A DNA stretch of 64,000 nucleotides from Ashinkailepas kermadecensis (Eukaryota; Arthropoda; Thecostraca; Neolepadidae): NCBI GenBank assembly GCA_034440615.1, contig JAOTOM010004838.1, positions 310,001-374,000 of the forward strand. The letters are read 5' to 3'. The translations under genes and the position numbers were made by a program. The notes beneath the pieces are model-generated. The model made no database searches and was not told the DNA's origin. It was given only the letters and a program-made list of their open reading frames with translations. This document shows positions 1-13,200 of the stretch, one piece after another (the stretch's first letter is position 1; every line of letters begins with the position of its first letter).

Positions 1-705
1 GTGGTCTGCTCGGACACCACCGCATCAACCGGTAAGTGGTCTACTCGGACACCACCGCCTCAATCGGTAGGTGGTCTGCTCGGACACCACCGCCTCAATC
101 GGTAGGTGGTCTGCTCGGACACCACCGCCTCAACCGGTAGGTGGTCTGCTCGGACACCACCGCCTCAGAGGTGGTCTGTCGGACACCACCGCCTCAACCG
201 GTAGGTGGTCTGCTCGGACACCACCGCCTCAACCGGTAGGTGGTCTGCTCGGACACCACCGCATCAACCGGTAGGTGGTCTGCTCGGACACCACCGCCTC
301 AACCGGTAGGTGGTCTGCTCGGACACCACCGCCTCAACCGGTAGGTGGTCTGCTCGGACACCACCGCCTCAACAGGTAGGTGGTCTGCTCGGACACCACC
401 GCCTCAATCGGTAGGTGGTCTGCTCGGACACCACCGCCTTAATCGGTAGGTGGTCTGCTCGGACACCACCGCCTCAACCGGTAAGTGGTCTGCTCGGACA
501 CCACCACCTCAACCGGTAGGTGGTCTGCTCGGACACCACCGCCTCAACCGGTAGGTGGTCTGCTCGGACACCACCGCCTCAACCGGTAAGTTGTCTGCTC
601 GGACACCACCGCCTCAACCGGTAAGTGGTCTGCTCGGACACCACCGCCTCAACCGGTAGGTGGTCTGCTCGGACACCACCGCATCAACCGGTAAGTGGTC
701 TGCTC
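1..705. repeat. 35-bp minisatellite, about 20 copies (window edge)
   Basis: Tandem copies of a 35-bp unit with core GGTGGTCTGCTCGGACACCA run from the window edge to about 705. Units differ by single substitutions (cctcaaccg, gcatcaaccg, cctcaatcg). Every unit contains CCGGTAGGTGG or CCGGTAAGTGG, a good match to a 5' splice site (G|GTAAGT). The array lies upstream of the first visible TRRAP exon, so it is probably intronic in TRRAP. Its true start lies outside the window. Confidence 0.95.
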
Positions 706-1077
706 GTCGCTGTTGGATGGATCTGCAGTTTAGTGACATATATGTCCGGATTTATCGGTGGATTGTCAACCGAAGGCTGAGTGTCCGTGCCGGACAGTAC
801 GAATCCCAACCTCTGAGGTGGACAATGTCGAGTTTCTAGCAGATCTGGTTTCCAGTCGCCTCGGGTTGTACATCAGATGTCAGACAAGTATTGCACTCTT
901 AGCTGGCTGTGTCCGGATGGCAGCATTATCATGGCATTAGGCGCTGTAACCCGTGCCGTCGGTAGTGATCCATTACCTGTATCTTTATCTCTGTGTCAAT
1001 TTTCCGGTTGTGTCTGGACTCTTCCTAGTCCGTGACGTATTGTTGCTGTCCGTGACCTGACCTGACGTGATCTGCAG
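706..1077 (+). other. Intron remainder before the first visible TRRAP exon
   Basis: Unique sequence between the 35-bp array and the exon starting at 1078. It ends in the acceptor ctgacgtgatctgcag. I see no coding feature or repeat in it. Confidence 0.6.
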
Positions 1078-1241
1078 GTGAGGGAAGTGTGTCCGGCCAG
1101 ACGCCGACTGCGGCCTCGGTCGCCGGCGACGGCAGCTCGATCCGGGCCACACAGCCCATGTGGCGGTGTAGCCGCATCATGCACAACCAACGCGACGTAC
1201 ACCCGACCATCCTCTCCAGCCTGGAGGGTATCGTGGATCAG
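1078..1241 (+). CDS. TRRAP: TRRAP exon (FAT region), first visible
   Basis: Starts after ...gatctgcag with two bases of a split codon and ends in phase 0 at the codons HPTILSSLEGIVDQ, followed by donor GTGAGG. The last 44 bases are repeated some 43 times in the following intron. The 5' end is the less certain one: another AG lies at the end of ...gggccacacag (before CCCATGTGG), so the N-terminal half of this exon is a prediction. Confidence 0.8.
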
Positions 1242-4200
1242 GTGAGGGCCAGCAGTCGTCACACCCCACACCCGACCATCCTCTCCAGCCTGGAGGGTAT
1301 CGTGGATCAGGTGAGGGGCAGCAGTCATCACACCCGACACCCGACCATCCTCTCCAAGCCGGGAGGGTATCGTGGATCAGGTGAGGGGCAGCAGTCATCA
1401 CACCCCCACACCAGACCATCCTCTCCAGCCTGGAGGGTATCGTGGATCAGGTGAGGGCCAGCAGTCATCACACCCCACACCCGACCATCCTCTCCAGCCT
1501 GGAGGGTATCGTGGATCAGGTGAGGGCCAGCAGTCATCACACCCGACACCCGACCATCCTCTCCAGCCTGGAGGGTATCGTGGATCAGGTGAGGGCCAGC
1601 AGTCGTCACACCCCACACCAGACCATCCTCTCCAGCCTGGAGGGTATCGTGGATCAGGTGAGGGGCAGCAGTCGTCACACCCCACACCCGACCATCCTCT
1701 CCAGCCTGGAGGGTATCGTGGATCAGGTGAGGGCCAGCAGTCATCACACCCCCACACCAGACCATCCTCTCCAGCCTGGAGGGTATCGTGGATCAGGTGA
1801 GGGGCAGCAGTCGTCACACCCACACCCGACCATCCTCTCCAGCCGGGAGGGTATCGTGGATCAGGTGAGGGCCAGCAGTCATCACACCCCACACCTGACC
1901 ATCCTCTCCAGCCTGGAGGGTATCGTGGATCAGGTGAGGGGCAGCAGTCATCACACCCCACACCCGACCATCCTCTCCAGCCGGGAGGGTATCGTGGATC
2001 AGGTGAGGGCCAGCAGTCATCACACCCGACACCCGACCATCCTCTCCAGCCTGGAGGGTATCGTGGATCAGGTGAGGGCCAGCAGTCATCACACCCCCAC
2101 ACCAGACCATCCTCTCCAGCCTGGAGGGTATCGTGGATCAGGTGAGGGCCAGCAGTCATCACACCCCACACCCGACCATCCTCTCCAGCCGGGAGGGTAT
2201 CGTGGATCAGGTGAGGGGCAGCAGTCATCACACCCGACACCCGACCATCCTCTCCAGCCTGGAGGGTATCGTGGATCAGGTGAGGGGCAGCAGTCATCAC
2301 ACCCCGACACCCGACCATCCTCTCCAACCGGGAGGGTATCGTGGATCAGGTGAGGGCCAGCAGTCGTCACACCCCACACCCGACCATCCTCTCCAACCGG
2401 GAGGGTATCGTGGATCAGGTGAGGGGCAGCAGTCATCACACCCCCACACCAGACCATCCTCTCCAGCCTGGAGGGTATCGTGGATCAGGTGAGGGGCAGC
2501 AGTCATCACACCCCCACACCCGACCATCCTCTCCAGCCTGGAGGGTATCGTGGATCAGGTGAGGGCAGCAGTCATCACACCCCACACCAGACCATCCTCT
2601 CCAGCCTGGAGGGTATCGTGGATCAGGTGAGGTCCAGCAGTCATCACACTCCACACCCGACCATCCTCTCCAGCCTGGAGGGTATCGTGGATCAGGTGAG
2701 GGCCAGCAGTCATCACACCCCCACACCAGACCATCCTCTCCAACCGGGAGGGTATCGTGGATCAGGTGAGGGCCAGCAGTCATCACACCCCCACACCCGA
2801 CCATCCTCTCCAGCCTGGAGGGTATCGTGGATCAGGTGAGGGGCAGCAGTCATCACACCTCCACACCCGACCATCCTCTCCAGCCTGGAGGGTATCGTGG
2901 ATCAGGTGAGGGGCAGCAGTCATCACACCCCACACCTGACCATCCTCTCCAGCCTGGAGGGTATCGTGGATCAGGTGAGGGCCAGCAGTCATCACACCCC
3001 ACACCCGACCATCCTCTCCAGCCTGGAGGGTATCGTGGATCAGGTGAGGGCCAGCAGTCATCACACCCCACACCCGACCATCCTCTCCAGCCTGGAGGGT
3101 ATCGTGGATCAGGTGAGGGCCAGCAGTCATCACACCCGACACCCGACCATCCTCTCCAGCCTGGAGGGTATCGTGGATCAGGTGAGGGGCCAGCAGTCAT
3201 CACACCCGACACCCGACCATCCTCTCCAGCCGGGAGGGTATCGTGGATCAGGTGAGGGGCAGCAGTCATCACACCCCACACCCGACCATCCTCTCCAGCC
3301 TGGAGGGTATCGTGGATCAGGTGAGGGCCAGCAGTCATCACACCCGACACCCGACCATCCTCTCCAGCCTGGAGGGTATCGTGGATCAGGTGAGGGCCAG
3401 CAGTCATCACACCCCACACCAGACCATCCTCTCCAGCCTGGAGGGTATCGTGGATCAGGTGAGGGCCAGCAGTCATCACACCCCACACCCGACCATCCTC
3501 TCCAGCCGGGAGGGTATCGTGGATCAGGTGAGGGGCAGCAGTCATCACACCCGACACCCGACCATCCTCTCCAGCCTGGAGGGTATCGTGGATCAGGTGA
3601 GGGCCAGCAGTCATCACACCCCACACCCGACCATCCTCTCCAGCCTGGAGGGTATCGTGGATCAGGTGAGGGCCAGCAGTCATCACACCCGACACCCGAC
3701 CATCCTCTCCAGCCTGGAGGGTATCGTGGATCAGGTGAGGGCCAGCAGTCATCACACCCGACACCCGACCATCCTCTCCAGCCTGGAGGGTATCGTGGAT
3801 CAGGTGAGGGGCAGCAGTCATCACACTCCACACCCGACCATCCTCTCCAGCCTGGAGGGTATCGTGGATCAGGTGAGGGCCAGCAGTCATCACACCCCAC
3901 ACCCGACCATCCTCTCCAGCCTGGAGGGTATCGTGGATCAGGTGAGGGCCAGCAGTCATCACACCCCACACCTGACCATCCTCTCCAGCCTGGAGGGTAT
4001 CGTGGATCAGGTGAGGGCCAGCAGTCGTCACACCCCACACCCGACCATCCTCTCCAGCCTGGAGGGTATCGTGGATCAGGTGAGGGCCAGCAGTCATCAC
4101 ACCCCACACCAGACCATCCTCTCCAGCCTGGAGGGTATCGTGGATCAGGTGAGGGGCAGCAGTCATCACACCCCACACCAGACCATCCTCTCCAGCCTGG

Positions 4201-7200
4201 AGGGTATCGTGGATCAGGTGAGGGGCAGCAGTCATCACACCCCACACCTGACCATCCTCTCTAGCCGGGAGAATGTTGTGGATAAGGTGGGGGATATCGT
4301 TCGCCGGGGCGATCACATGCTTACCCACCGAATACTCAGTGCATTTGAGTTCTTCATAAAAGCACTCAGAGTACTGGTGCGTGTACCGTTTATTAGCAGA
4401 ATGACCTAGATGACACCTGGAGGATGAGGACGAACTAGTGTCGCTTGGATAACCCCTAGAGTCTCAGTGACCTGTGCAGCTTGTACGCCACCTGTGACCT
4501 GCATGGTCGGTGTGGACGGTAGTGCGACGTATGTAGTCCACGCAACGTTCGTGCCCTGCATAACCGGTATGGCGTGTAGCAACTCGCTTTTTCATTTGTG
4601 GCTGAATCAGGATTGTCGTACAGCATGGTACCACACTTGAAGGATTCGATCCCATGACATGTACTTCGTCACGTCGACTGGCTTTCGTTTGCATTTCATT
4701 GCTTGACTGACGAGATTATGGGCGCTGTGTGACCGATGCAGTCGATACGCCCCTGAGAGCTCCAGTAACCACCCCACCCCTGCCTCACCGTCAGATGGTG
4801 TGGTTCCGCGAGAACTGGTACGAGGAGGTGCTGCGGCAGCTGCGCCAGGCGCTCACCAAGTGCCTGGCGCTGGCGTTCGACAGCCGCGCCGCCGTCAGCG
4901 AGGCCACCATCACGCCGCACACGCTCAACTTCGTCAAGAAGCTGGTGGCCACCTTCGGAATCGGAGTCGGTCAGTGCCCGGGCGAGCCGGTGTGGTGGTC
5001 GGCATCACGCGACTTTGAGGCTTGGAGTTAGCCAAGAGTTAGTTGATTCGGCCATCTTCGTAATTGCATTGGTTACGGTATCGTGTTTCGCTTTGCCTAC
5101 CCACACAAATTCCAGGTGGCTGGTGATTCTCCGGTGCTGAAAATATGTGCACGTAACATTGGAGCTCAATGCGATTTTTGCTTTCATGATAATCATGAAT
5201 TTCACCATTTCGATCGAATCATGAAGAGAATCGTAGATGGGACGACAATCATGCAATCTATGACAATTAGCAGATATCCTAGTGTCGGAGGCTTACATCT
5301 CATGGTTGAAAATCCACAACCGTGCCTTGTCTACCTCATCAATTGCCGGTCAATTAAGGTGTTGTGATTTTGTATCTCCCAAACTTAAAAACAGTTGATG
5401 AAGACCTTCCCGTGCATGCACATTTTGCTTGCAACGTACACACACCCACGTCTGGGGCGAGACTGGGATCACAACCATGGTTCAGTAGTGTCGCGTGCAA
5501 AACGACCAGTGCACGTGCAGACTCAGACTGGTCTCTGGTCTCGGGTAGTTATGTACTAACGTCTGTCAAGTGCAGTTGACGGAACGTCAGCGGCTCAGTA
5601 TCGGCGTCTGTGTGCTGTCAAATGACACGTGTTGACAGAGAACGTCAGCAGCTCAGTGTCGGCGTCTGTGTACTGACAGACAACACGTGTTGACAGAGAA
5701 CGTCAGCAGCTCAGTGTCGGCGTCTGTGTACTGAAAGACGACACGTGTTGACAGAGAACGTCAGCAGCTCAGTATCGGCGTCTGTGTACTGACAGACGAC
5801 ACGTGTTGACAGAGAACGTCAGCAGCTCAGTATCGGCGTCTGTGTATTGACAGACAACACGTGCTGACAGATAACGTCAGCAGCTCTGTATGGGGATCTG
5901 TGTACTGACAGACAACACGTATTGACAGAGAACGTCAGCAGATCAGTATCGGCGTCTGTGTATTGACAGACAACACGTGTTGACAGAGAACGTCAGCAGA
6001 TCAGTATCGGCGTCTGTGTACTGACAGACAACACGTGCTGACAGAGAACGTCAGCAGCTCTGTATCGGCGTCTCGGGACGCGTCGGCGTCGGAGTTCGCG
6101 CGCCGCGTGCAGGCCACCGTCCAGGACCCGGTGTTCCAGCGGATGAAAGGCCAGTTCACCTCGGACTTCGACTTTACCCAACCACACGCCATGCGGCTGC
6201 AGAATCTCATACAGAAGCTCAAGAAGTGGATCAAGATCCTCGAAGTCAAGATCAGACACCTGCCTAAGTAAGGCTCATTTACACAAGACGATTCGCTAAA
6301 TTTGGTCAAGTGCTGTTCTTTGGAAGCTGCATGGCCATCACGGTTAATGCGCCCTAAAACCTAAAAACCCAACCAAGAATAGTGTCGTCGTATGATGTAA
6401 CGTGATATGTCTACTTTGAATGGGAATACTTAATCCGGTCTCACTGTAAATTCCGCGTTCTCGTCCGTAGTGAAAGGTCAACTCCTTCGTACTACCTAGT
6501 CTGTCGTATGTAATTAGGACAGCTTTGGGTGTATTTTCCCATTCATTTCATGCACGGGCTGGTGTTGCAGCCCGGTTTTGTTGGTGGTTATCAAGACCAT
6601 TGCTGCCTTGATTATCATCAATATGACTATGCTATTCCTGATGCATTCCCGATTATTGAGGCCTAGACACCTGATGTGTGTTGCTCTCTTACCCATTATT
6701 TCGTGACACGCGCGTCAACTACGCTTAACACATGTGTACGTGTGTGCACGCGCAGGCAATTCCTGATCGAGGAGAAGTGCCGGTGGCTGAGCAACTTCAG
6801 CGCGCAGACGGCCGAGATCGAGATCCCCGGCGAGTTCCTGCAGCTGAAGCACTCGCACTACTATGTGCGCATCGCTCGCTTCATGCCGCGCGTGGAAATC
6901 GTGCAGAAGCACGGCACGGCCGCCCGCCGCCTCTTCATCAGGGGAAACAACGGTACGTATGCCGGACCTGGCGATTACAGGGGTCGCGTAGCTCCGGCTA
7001 TGTCAAGGCGTGCAGGGGCGGGGCTTGTGGACCGGTTAGCTTTCTCTTCCCTTTTTTGAGACATTTTGGTCGAGAACACCTAGCTATTCAGGGACATTCA
7101 CAAGGAAACAGAAATACGTGCGAGTAACTGGAACTGGAAGATAATCTCAGAGAATCATGGTTCACGAACGTGAATTTTATCCGGATTTAGAAGATACCCG

Positions 7201-10200
7201 TACCCCGTACCCTGTGATATCCGTATGTACCCTCCAGAACTTGATTTTGTGATGTACTTGTACTGTACTTGATGTACTTGACACGTACTGGATGAAGCCG
7301 TTATAAGAAAACAAATCGGGGTATTGGAAGTGATTACAAATTTGTTCGCTTCGAATGAAAACGAGAAAGCCCAGTGTACGCTATTTGTTTTGTGTGTTTG
7401 TGCATACGCCAAGTACAGTATTTGAACAAAGTTTGTTCGTTGCGTTGGGGTTCGAAAGATTTGCCACCTATATCAATGTAAAACTTCTTTTTTTTAAGTA
7501 TATCGCCGATGTGCGATCATCTGTGACTCCGTTAACTGCGGCTGACGTTAACTGAGCCCGTGACTGACTTGTGGTTGACCGGCGGCTGACCTGCTCGCAG
7601 GCAAGCTGTACCCGTACCTGGTGGTGAACGATACAGGACTGAGTGACGCCCGCAGGGAGGAGCGCGTGTTTCAACTGATGCGTATGATCAACCACTACCT
7701 CGCCAAGATGAAGGTCGGTGGTCAGCTCGAGCTCCCTTGAAGCCGGGTATCTGTGCTGTGGTGCATTGGCGCTGTAGCTGAAAGGTGTGCATAGTTTATC
7801 CAGACTGGTACCATGCCCGCAAGTTAAAATACAAAGTAATCGTATCAGGACGTTTTGATTGCTTTACCAATATTCACCAGTTCCTGTTGTACAAGGAAGC
7901 TGTATGTAAATCATGAATATCTAGTTTATGATTTCACACGCATGTCAATAGACATCAACAGGGAGTGTCGTCTAACTGAAATGTTAGTATTGCCTTCTGA
8001 GCATATCACTGCTGCAGGAATGCGTGTTTGAATCCCGGTGCGCTGTCTAGTCTGTTGCCCAATTGTCGGTCGAGTAAGGCTTATGTTGAGCAATATGTGA
8101 TATGCCAACGACAATTGCAGCCTACTTGTATCCTTGATGGAGTGATATTCCCATGCCGTGTAATGTTTTCATTCACAACGTAGGTGTCCCACATGGGCTC
8201 ATGTATGGCCGCAAAATGAACCTGGCATTCGCCGGGCCCCTGAGCCCTAATAAGCAACCAAACACACAAGTAAGCGTCCCGCTGGACATGTTGAACGTTG
8301 ACCTCGGCAGTAGTTCAGCTGACGTGACCTCGGAGACGTGCGGTGTAATGACAACGTGTCGTTGGACATGTGGAGCATTGACCTCGGCAGTAGTTCAGCT
8401 GACGTGACCTCGGAGACGTGCGGTGTAATGACAACGTGTCGTTGGACATGTGGAGCATTGACCTCGGCAGTAGTTGAGCTGACGTGACCTCGGAGACGTG
8501 CGGTGTAATGACAACGTGTCGTTGGACATGTTGAACGTTGACCTCGGCAGTAGTTCAGCTGACGTGACCTCGGAGACGTGCGGTGTAATGACAACGTGTC
8601 GTTGGACATGTGGAGCGTTGACCTCGGCAGTAGTTCAGCTGGCATGACCGCGGAGACACGCTGGTCCGATGACAATGTACCGTTTCCAGGAGACGTCGCG
8701 CCGTTTCCTGAGCTACACGGTTCCGCGCGTGGTGGCCGTGTCGCCTCACATGCGCCTCATCGAGGACAACCCCTCCTCGATGGCGCTGCTCGACATCTAC
8801 AAGCTGCGCTGCGCCCACAAGAACGTCGAGCACGACGCGCCCATCTCGCGCTATTACGACAGATTGGCCACCATCCAGGTGAGTGGAGAGGGATGGAGAG
8901 CTCGTCTGTCGGACTAGCAGGTCTGTGCTGGGGTAGCTGCCGTGTCGTCTGGACCGAGTGGTGTTGAAATTAATCCGGATTTGGTGAAGAATCTTGGCGT
9001 CGGCGTCGGCAGAATTTGCTGATCAGTTGAAGTCCTGGGTAACTATCCTCCAACTATGCTTTCTTCACAAATCATTTCAGAGGGAGAGATGGAGAGTGAG
9101 AGAGAGAGAGAAAGGGTGGAGGGGCTGGTCAGAACACCCATCGCGAGCGGGTTTTGCGGAATCCGACATAAAGTGAAATTGTGTGATCTGAGCTCTCAAA
9201 CAGCAGTCATACCATTCGGGAGAACTGTAGCTCAGTGTCCAGGGCAGGATGTCATTGTCACGTTGCTACAGGCGTGCCGCAGTCGAACTTCCAGCCGAAC
9301 AGCACTGCCACCGGCATGCTTTTGCCTATCCTGCTCCCAGCGACCACCGCAGCACCTCACGACCCGCGGCTGTCGTTTCAGTCGCAAGGTGGCAGCACGT
9401 CGCATCGCGTGCTGCGCGAGAACCTGCGCGAGGTGCAGAACACAATGGTCCCGCGCACGCTGCTGCGCGACTGGGCCGTCTTCACCTACCCCAACGCCAC
9501 CGCCTACTGGATGTTCCGCAAGACGGTACTGACGGTCGGGGTGCCGGTCACTTCGTTGTAGTATTGCGTCCGATGGATGATTTCTCAAATGTGGGCATGC
9601 CCGCCGTGATATTGATGATACTGACTAGGCATTTATTCCCGGATATTATGTGTGGCAGCTGGTGAGAGGCTTGTCATTTGCTGCCTGTTTCTTCGTGTCG
9701 TCGGCTGCCTGGATGTGTGCTGGCTCTGGTGGTGGGCTAATGCTGTACGTTAAGTGTCTGCCGGCACTGCACGCGTTTCGTGCTGCCGTGTGTTTATTTG
9801 CAGCTGACCCTACATACATCTGCTGATACTCGACTGCGTGCTTTTATGTCAAGCTGGTGGTGTGTGATTGGCACAGATGTTACTGTTAGATTGATGTGTG
9901 TTTTGCTTCACCTGACGCTGCAAATGGCGTGCGCCGTGACTGACTGACTGTGTTCTGTTCCAGCTGACGCTGCAGATGTCTCTGCTGGGGCTGGCCGAGT
10001 ACGTGCTTCACCTGACGCGACTCTCGCCTGAGATGATGTACATCCACCAGGACTCGGGCCTGGTGGCCGTCTCCTATTTCAAGTTCGAGCTGGACGACAC
10101 TGCCGGTAGGTGGCACGACACGCAGCATCTCCTGGTCCCCGTCTGTCGTTTGCCGACAACCGGACATTTCACGGTCAGGGTGTATGTTGGTTTCGGGGTC

Positions 10201-13200
10201 ACTTCGCGGCCAACAGTGCTGCGAACAGACGTCTGATGCATATTGTTTGTTCACGCCACTCGTCGTTTTCTTTACTTTACCCGTGCGTGACTTGATTTCG
10301 GTTCGTCTCCTAATGTCAGACTAGTACACAGACTAGTAGTTAGATACACTTCGTGTGTCTAATACTGGATTTTTGCTTCATTTTGAAGGAGGATATGCAT
10401 GTTGTTTGATGTATGAGCTCCGTAAGGCAAATCATAAATTACAAATACTGCGTTGGCTGCCCCACCTCCATTGCCGTATGACCCGGATGTCGGTGCCTCT
10501 AATCCCTGCCAACTACAATTGCAGCCTACTTGTATCCTTGCTGGAGTGCTATCCCCATGATGTGCCGTGATATCTACAGATTGCACAGATTGTATACCAG
10601 AAGCGGTAAACGTTTCCCCAAGCTCCAACTCAGACAAACCAAACGCCATCGGATCTGTTGGGTGTGACGTCATTTTCGTCGTCAGCGCGCGAGACGCCAG
10701 TCCTTTGTTGACAGGCGAGCTGGTGTCCAACCGTCCGGTGCCGTTCCGACTGACGCCAAACCTGGCCGAGCTGATGACCCAGATCGGCGTGATGGGGCCG
10801 TTCACGGCCTCAATGATCGCCGCCGCCCGCTGCCTGTCTCAGCCAAATTACAAGCTCGCCTCCATACTGCGTGCCATACTCAGGTCAGCCGGCGGCACCG
10901 CAGCTCGTGTTGGTACCTCACAGACTGCCACAGCCGTGTTGGTACATCACAGACTGCCACAGCCGTGTTGGTACATCACAGACTGCCACAGTCGTGTTGG
11001 TACCTCACAGAGCCGCTCGTGTTGGTACCACACAGACTGCCACAGCTCGTGTTGGTACATCACAGACTGCCACAGCCGTGTTGGTACCTCACAGACTGTC
11101 ACAGCCGTGTTGGTACATCACAGACTGCCACAGCCGTGTTGGTACATCACAGACTGCCACAATCGTGTTGGTACCTCACAGAGCCGCTCGTGTTGGTACC
11201 TCACAGACTGCCACAGCCGTGTTGGTACCTCACAGCCGTGTTGGTACCTTGCAGATTGCCACAGCTGTGTTGGTACGTCAAGGCTACACAGCCGTGTCGG
11301 TACCTCACAGACTGCCACAGCCGTGTTGGTACCTTACAGAGCCGCTCGTGTTGGTACCACACAGACTGCCACAGCTCGTGTTGGTACATCACAGACTGTC
11401 ACAGCCGTGTTGGTACCACACAGACTGTCACAGCCGTGTTGGTACCTCACAGAGCCGCTCGTGTTGGTACCACATAGACTGTCACAGCCGTGTTGGTATG
11501 TCACAGACTACCACAGCCGTGTCGGTACCTCGCAGATTGCCACAGCCGTGTTGGTACCTCACAGACTGCCACAGCCGTGTTGGTACATCACAGACTGCCA
11601 CAGCCGTGTTGGTACATCACAGACTGTCACAGCCGTGTTGGTACATCACAGACTGCCACAGCCGTGTTGGTACATCACAGACTGCCACAGCCGTGTTGGT
11701 ACATCACAGACTGCCACAGCCGTGTTGGTACATCACAGACTGCCACAGCCGTGTTGGTACATCACAGACTGTCACAGCCGTGTTGGTACATCACAGACTG
11801 TCACAGCCGTGTTGGTACATCACAGACTGCCACAGCCGTGTTGGTACCTCACAGAGCCGCTCGTGTTGGTACCTCACAGACTGCCAGAGCTGTGTTGGTA
11901 CCTCACAGACTACCACAGCCGTGTTGGTACCTCACAGACTGCCACAGCTGTGTTGGTACCTCACAGACTGCCAGAGCTGTGTTGGTACCTCACAGACTAC
12001 CACAGCCGTGTCAGTACGTCACAGACTGCCACAGCCGTGTTGGTACATCACAGACTGTCACAGCCGTGTTGGTACCTCAGAGCCGCTCGTGTTGGTACAT
12101 CAGACTGTCACAGCCGTGTTGGTACATCACAGACTGCCACAGCCGTGTTGGTACATCACAGACTGCCACAGCCGTGTTGGTACATCACAGACTGTCACAG
12201 CCGTGTTGGTACCTCACAGAGCCGCTCGTGTTGGTACCACACAGACTGCCACAGCTCGTGTTGGTACATCACAGACTGTCACAGCCGTGTTGGTACCTCA
12301 CAGAGCCGCTCGTGTTGGTACCACACAGACTGCCACAGCTCGTGTTGGTACCACACAGACTGTAACAGCCGTGTTGGTACGTCACAGACTACCACAGCCG
12401 TGTCGGTACCTCGCAGACTGCCACAGCCGTGTCGGTACATCACAGACTGTCACAGCCGTGTTGGTACCTCACAGACTGCCACAGCCGTGTCGGTACCTCA
12501 CAGACTGCCACAGCCGTGTTGGTACCTCACAGAGCCGCTCGTGTTGGTACCACACAGACTGCCACAGCTCGTGTTGGTACCACACAGACTGCCACAGCCG
12601 TGTTGGTACCTCACAGACTGCCACAGCCGTGTCAGTACCTCACAGACTGCCACAGCCGTGTTGGTACATCGCAGACTGTCAGAGCCGTGTCGGTACCTCA
12701 CAGACTGCCACAGCCGTGTTGGTACCTCACAGACTGCCATAGGCAAGGGCACCAGCCTCGGCTGGTCACGTGCTTGGCGAGCACGCTGACCCTAGCTATG
12801 CAGCCTTTCCCTCTCCATCCCATTATCCATTCGGTGTCTCTTCCCTGCTTGTATCCTCTTCCCGACCCTGCAACAACAGCCCCTCCCAAGTCACGAGCAG
12901 GTAGTCCAGTTTGCCCTGGTGCACCCGTCCGCTCAGTTTTATCGGGATAGTCGCTCCCCTCATCCCGCCCCCCGGGGTTGACGGAGTCCTGGAGGCTGAG
13001 GTCCCCCGTCGCACGGTGCTAGTTGTGACGGGGGAGTAACACGCCTCTTTGGTCCCGATATCCCGGAGGGGCGGGCGGGCACGTAGGGCCCCATACGGGC
13101 CAAGCGACTTGTCGCCTCAGGCCGAAGGTCTGGGCTCCGGCCCAGTGCCTGCTGGTCTGACCGGCAGTGGTCAAGGGGTGGGCGGTGCTGGATCCTGGTC

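Noticed and set aside
1242..4409. Open frames of 300-490 codons on both strands
   Set aside because: They are a by-product of a 69-bp unit without stops in any frame; residues are pure repeats and the only coding part is the copied TRRAP exon end.
10567..12789. 740- and 623-codon ORFs
   Set aside because: The 29-bp array is open in all frames. Only 10715-10883 within the first ORF is a real exon, shown by TRRAP identity and splice phases.
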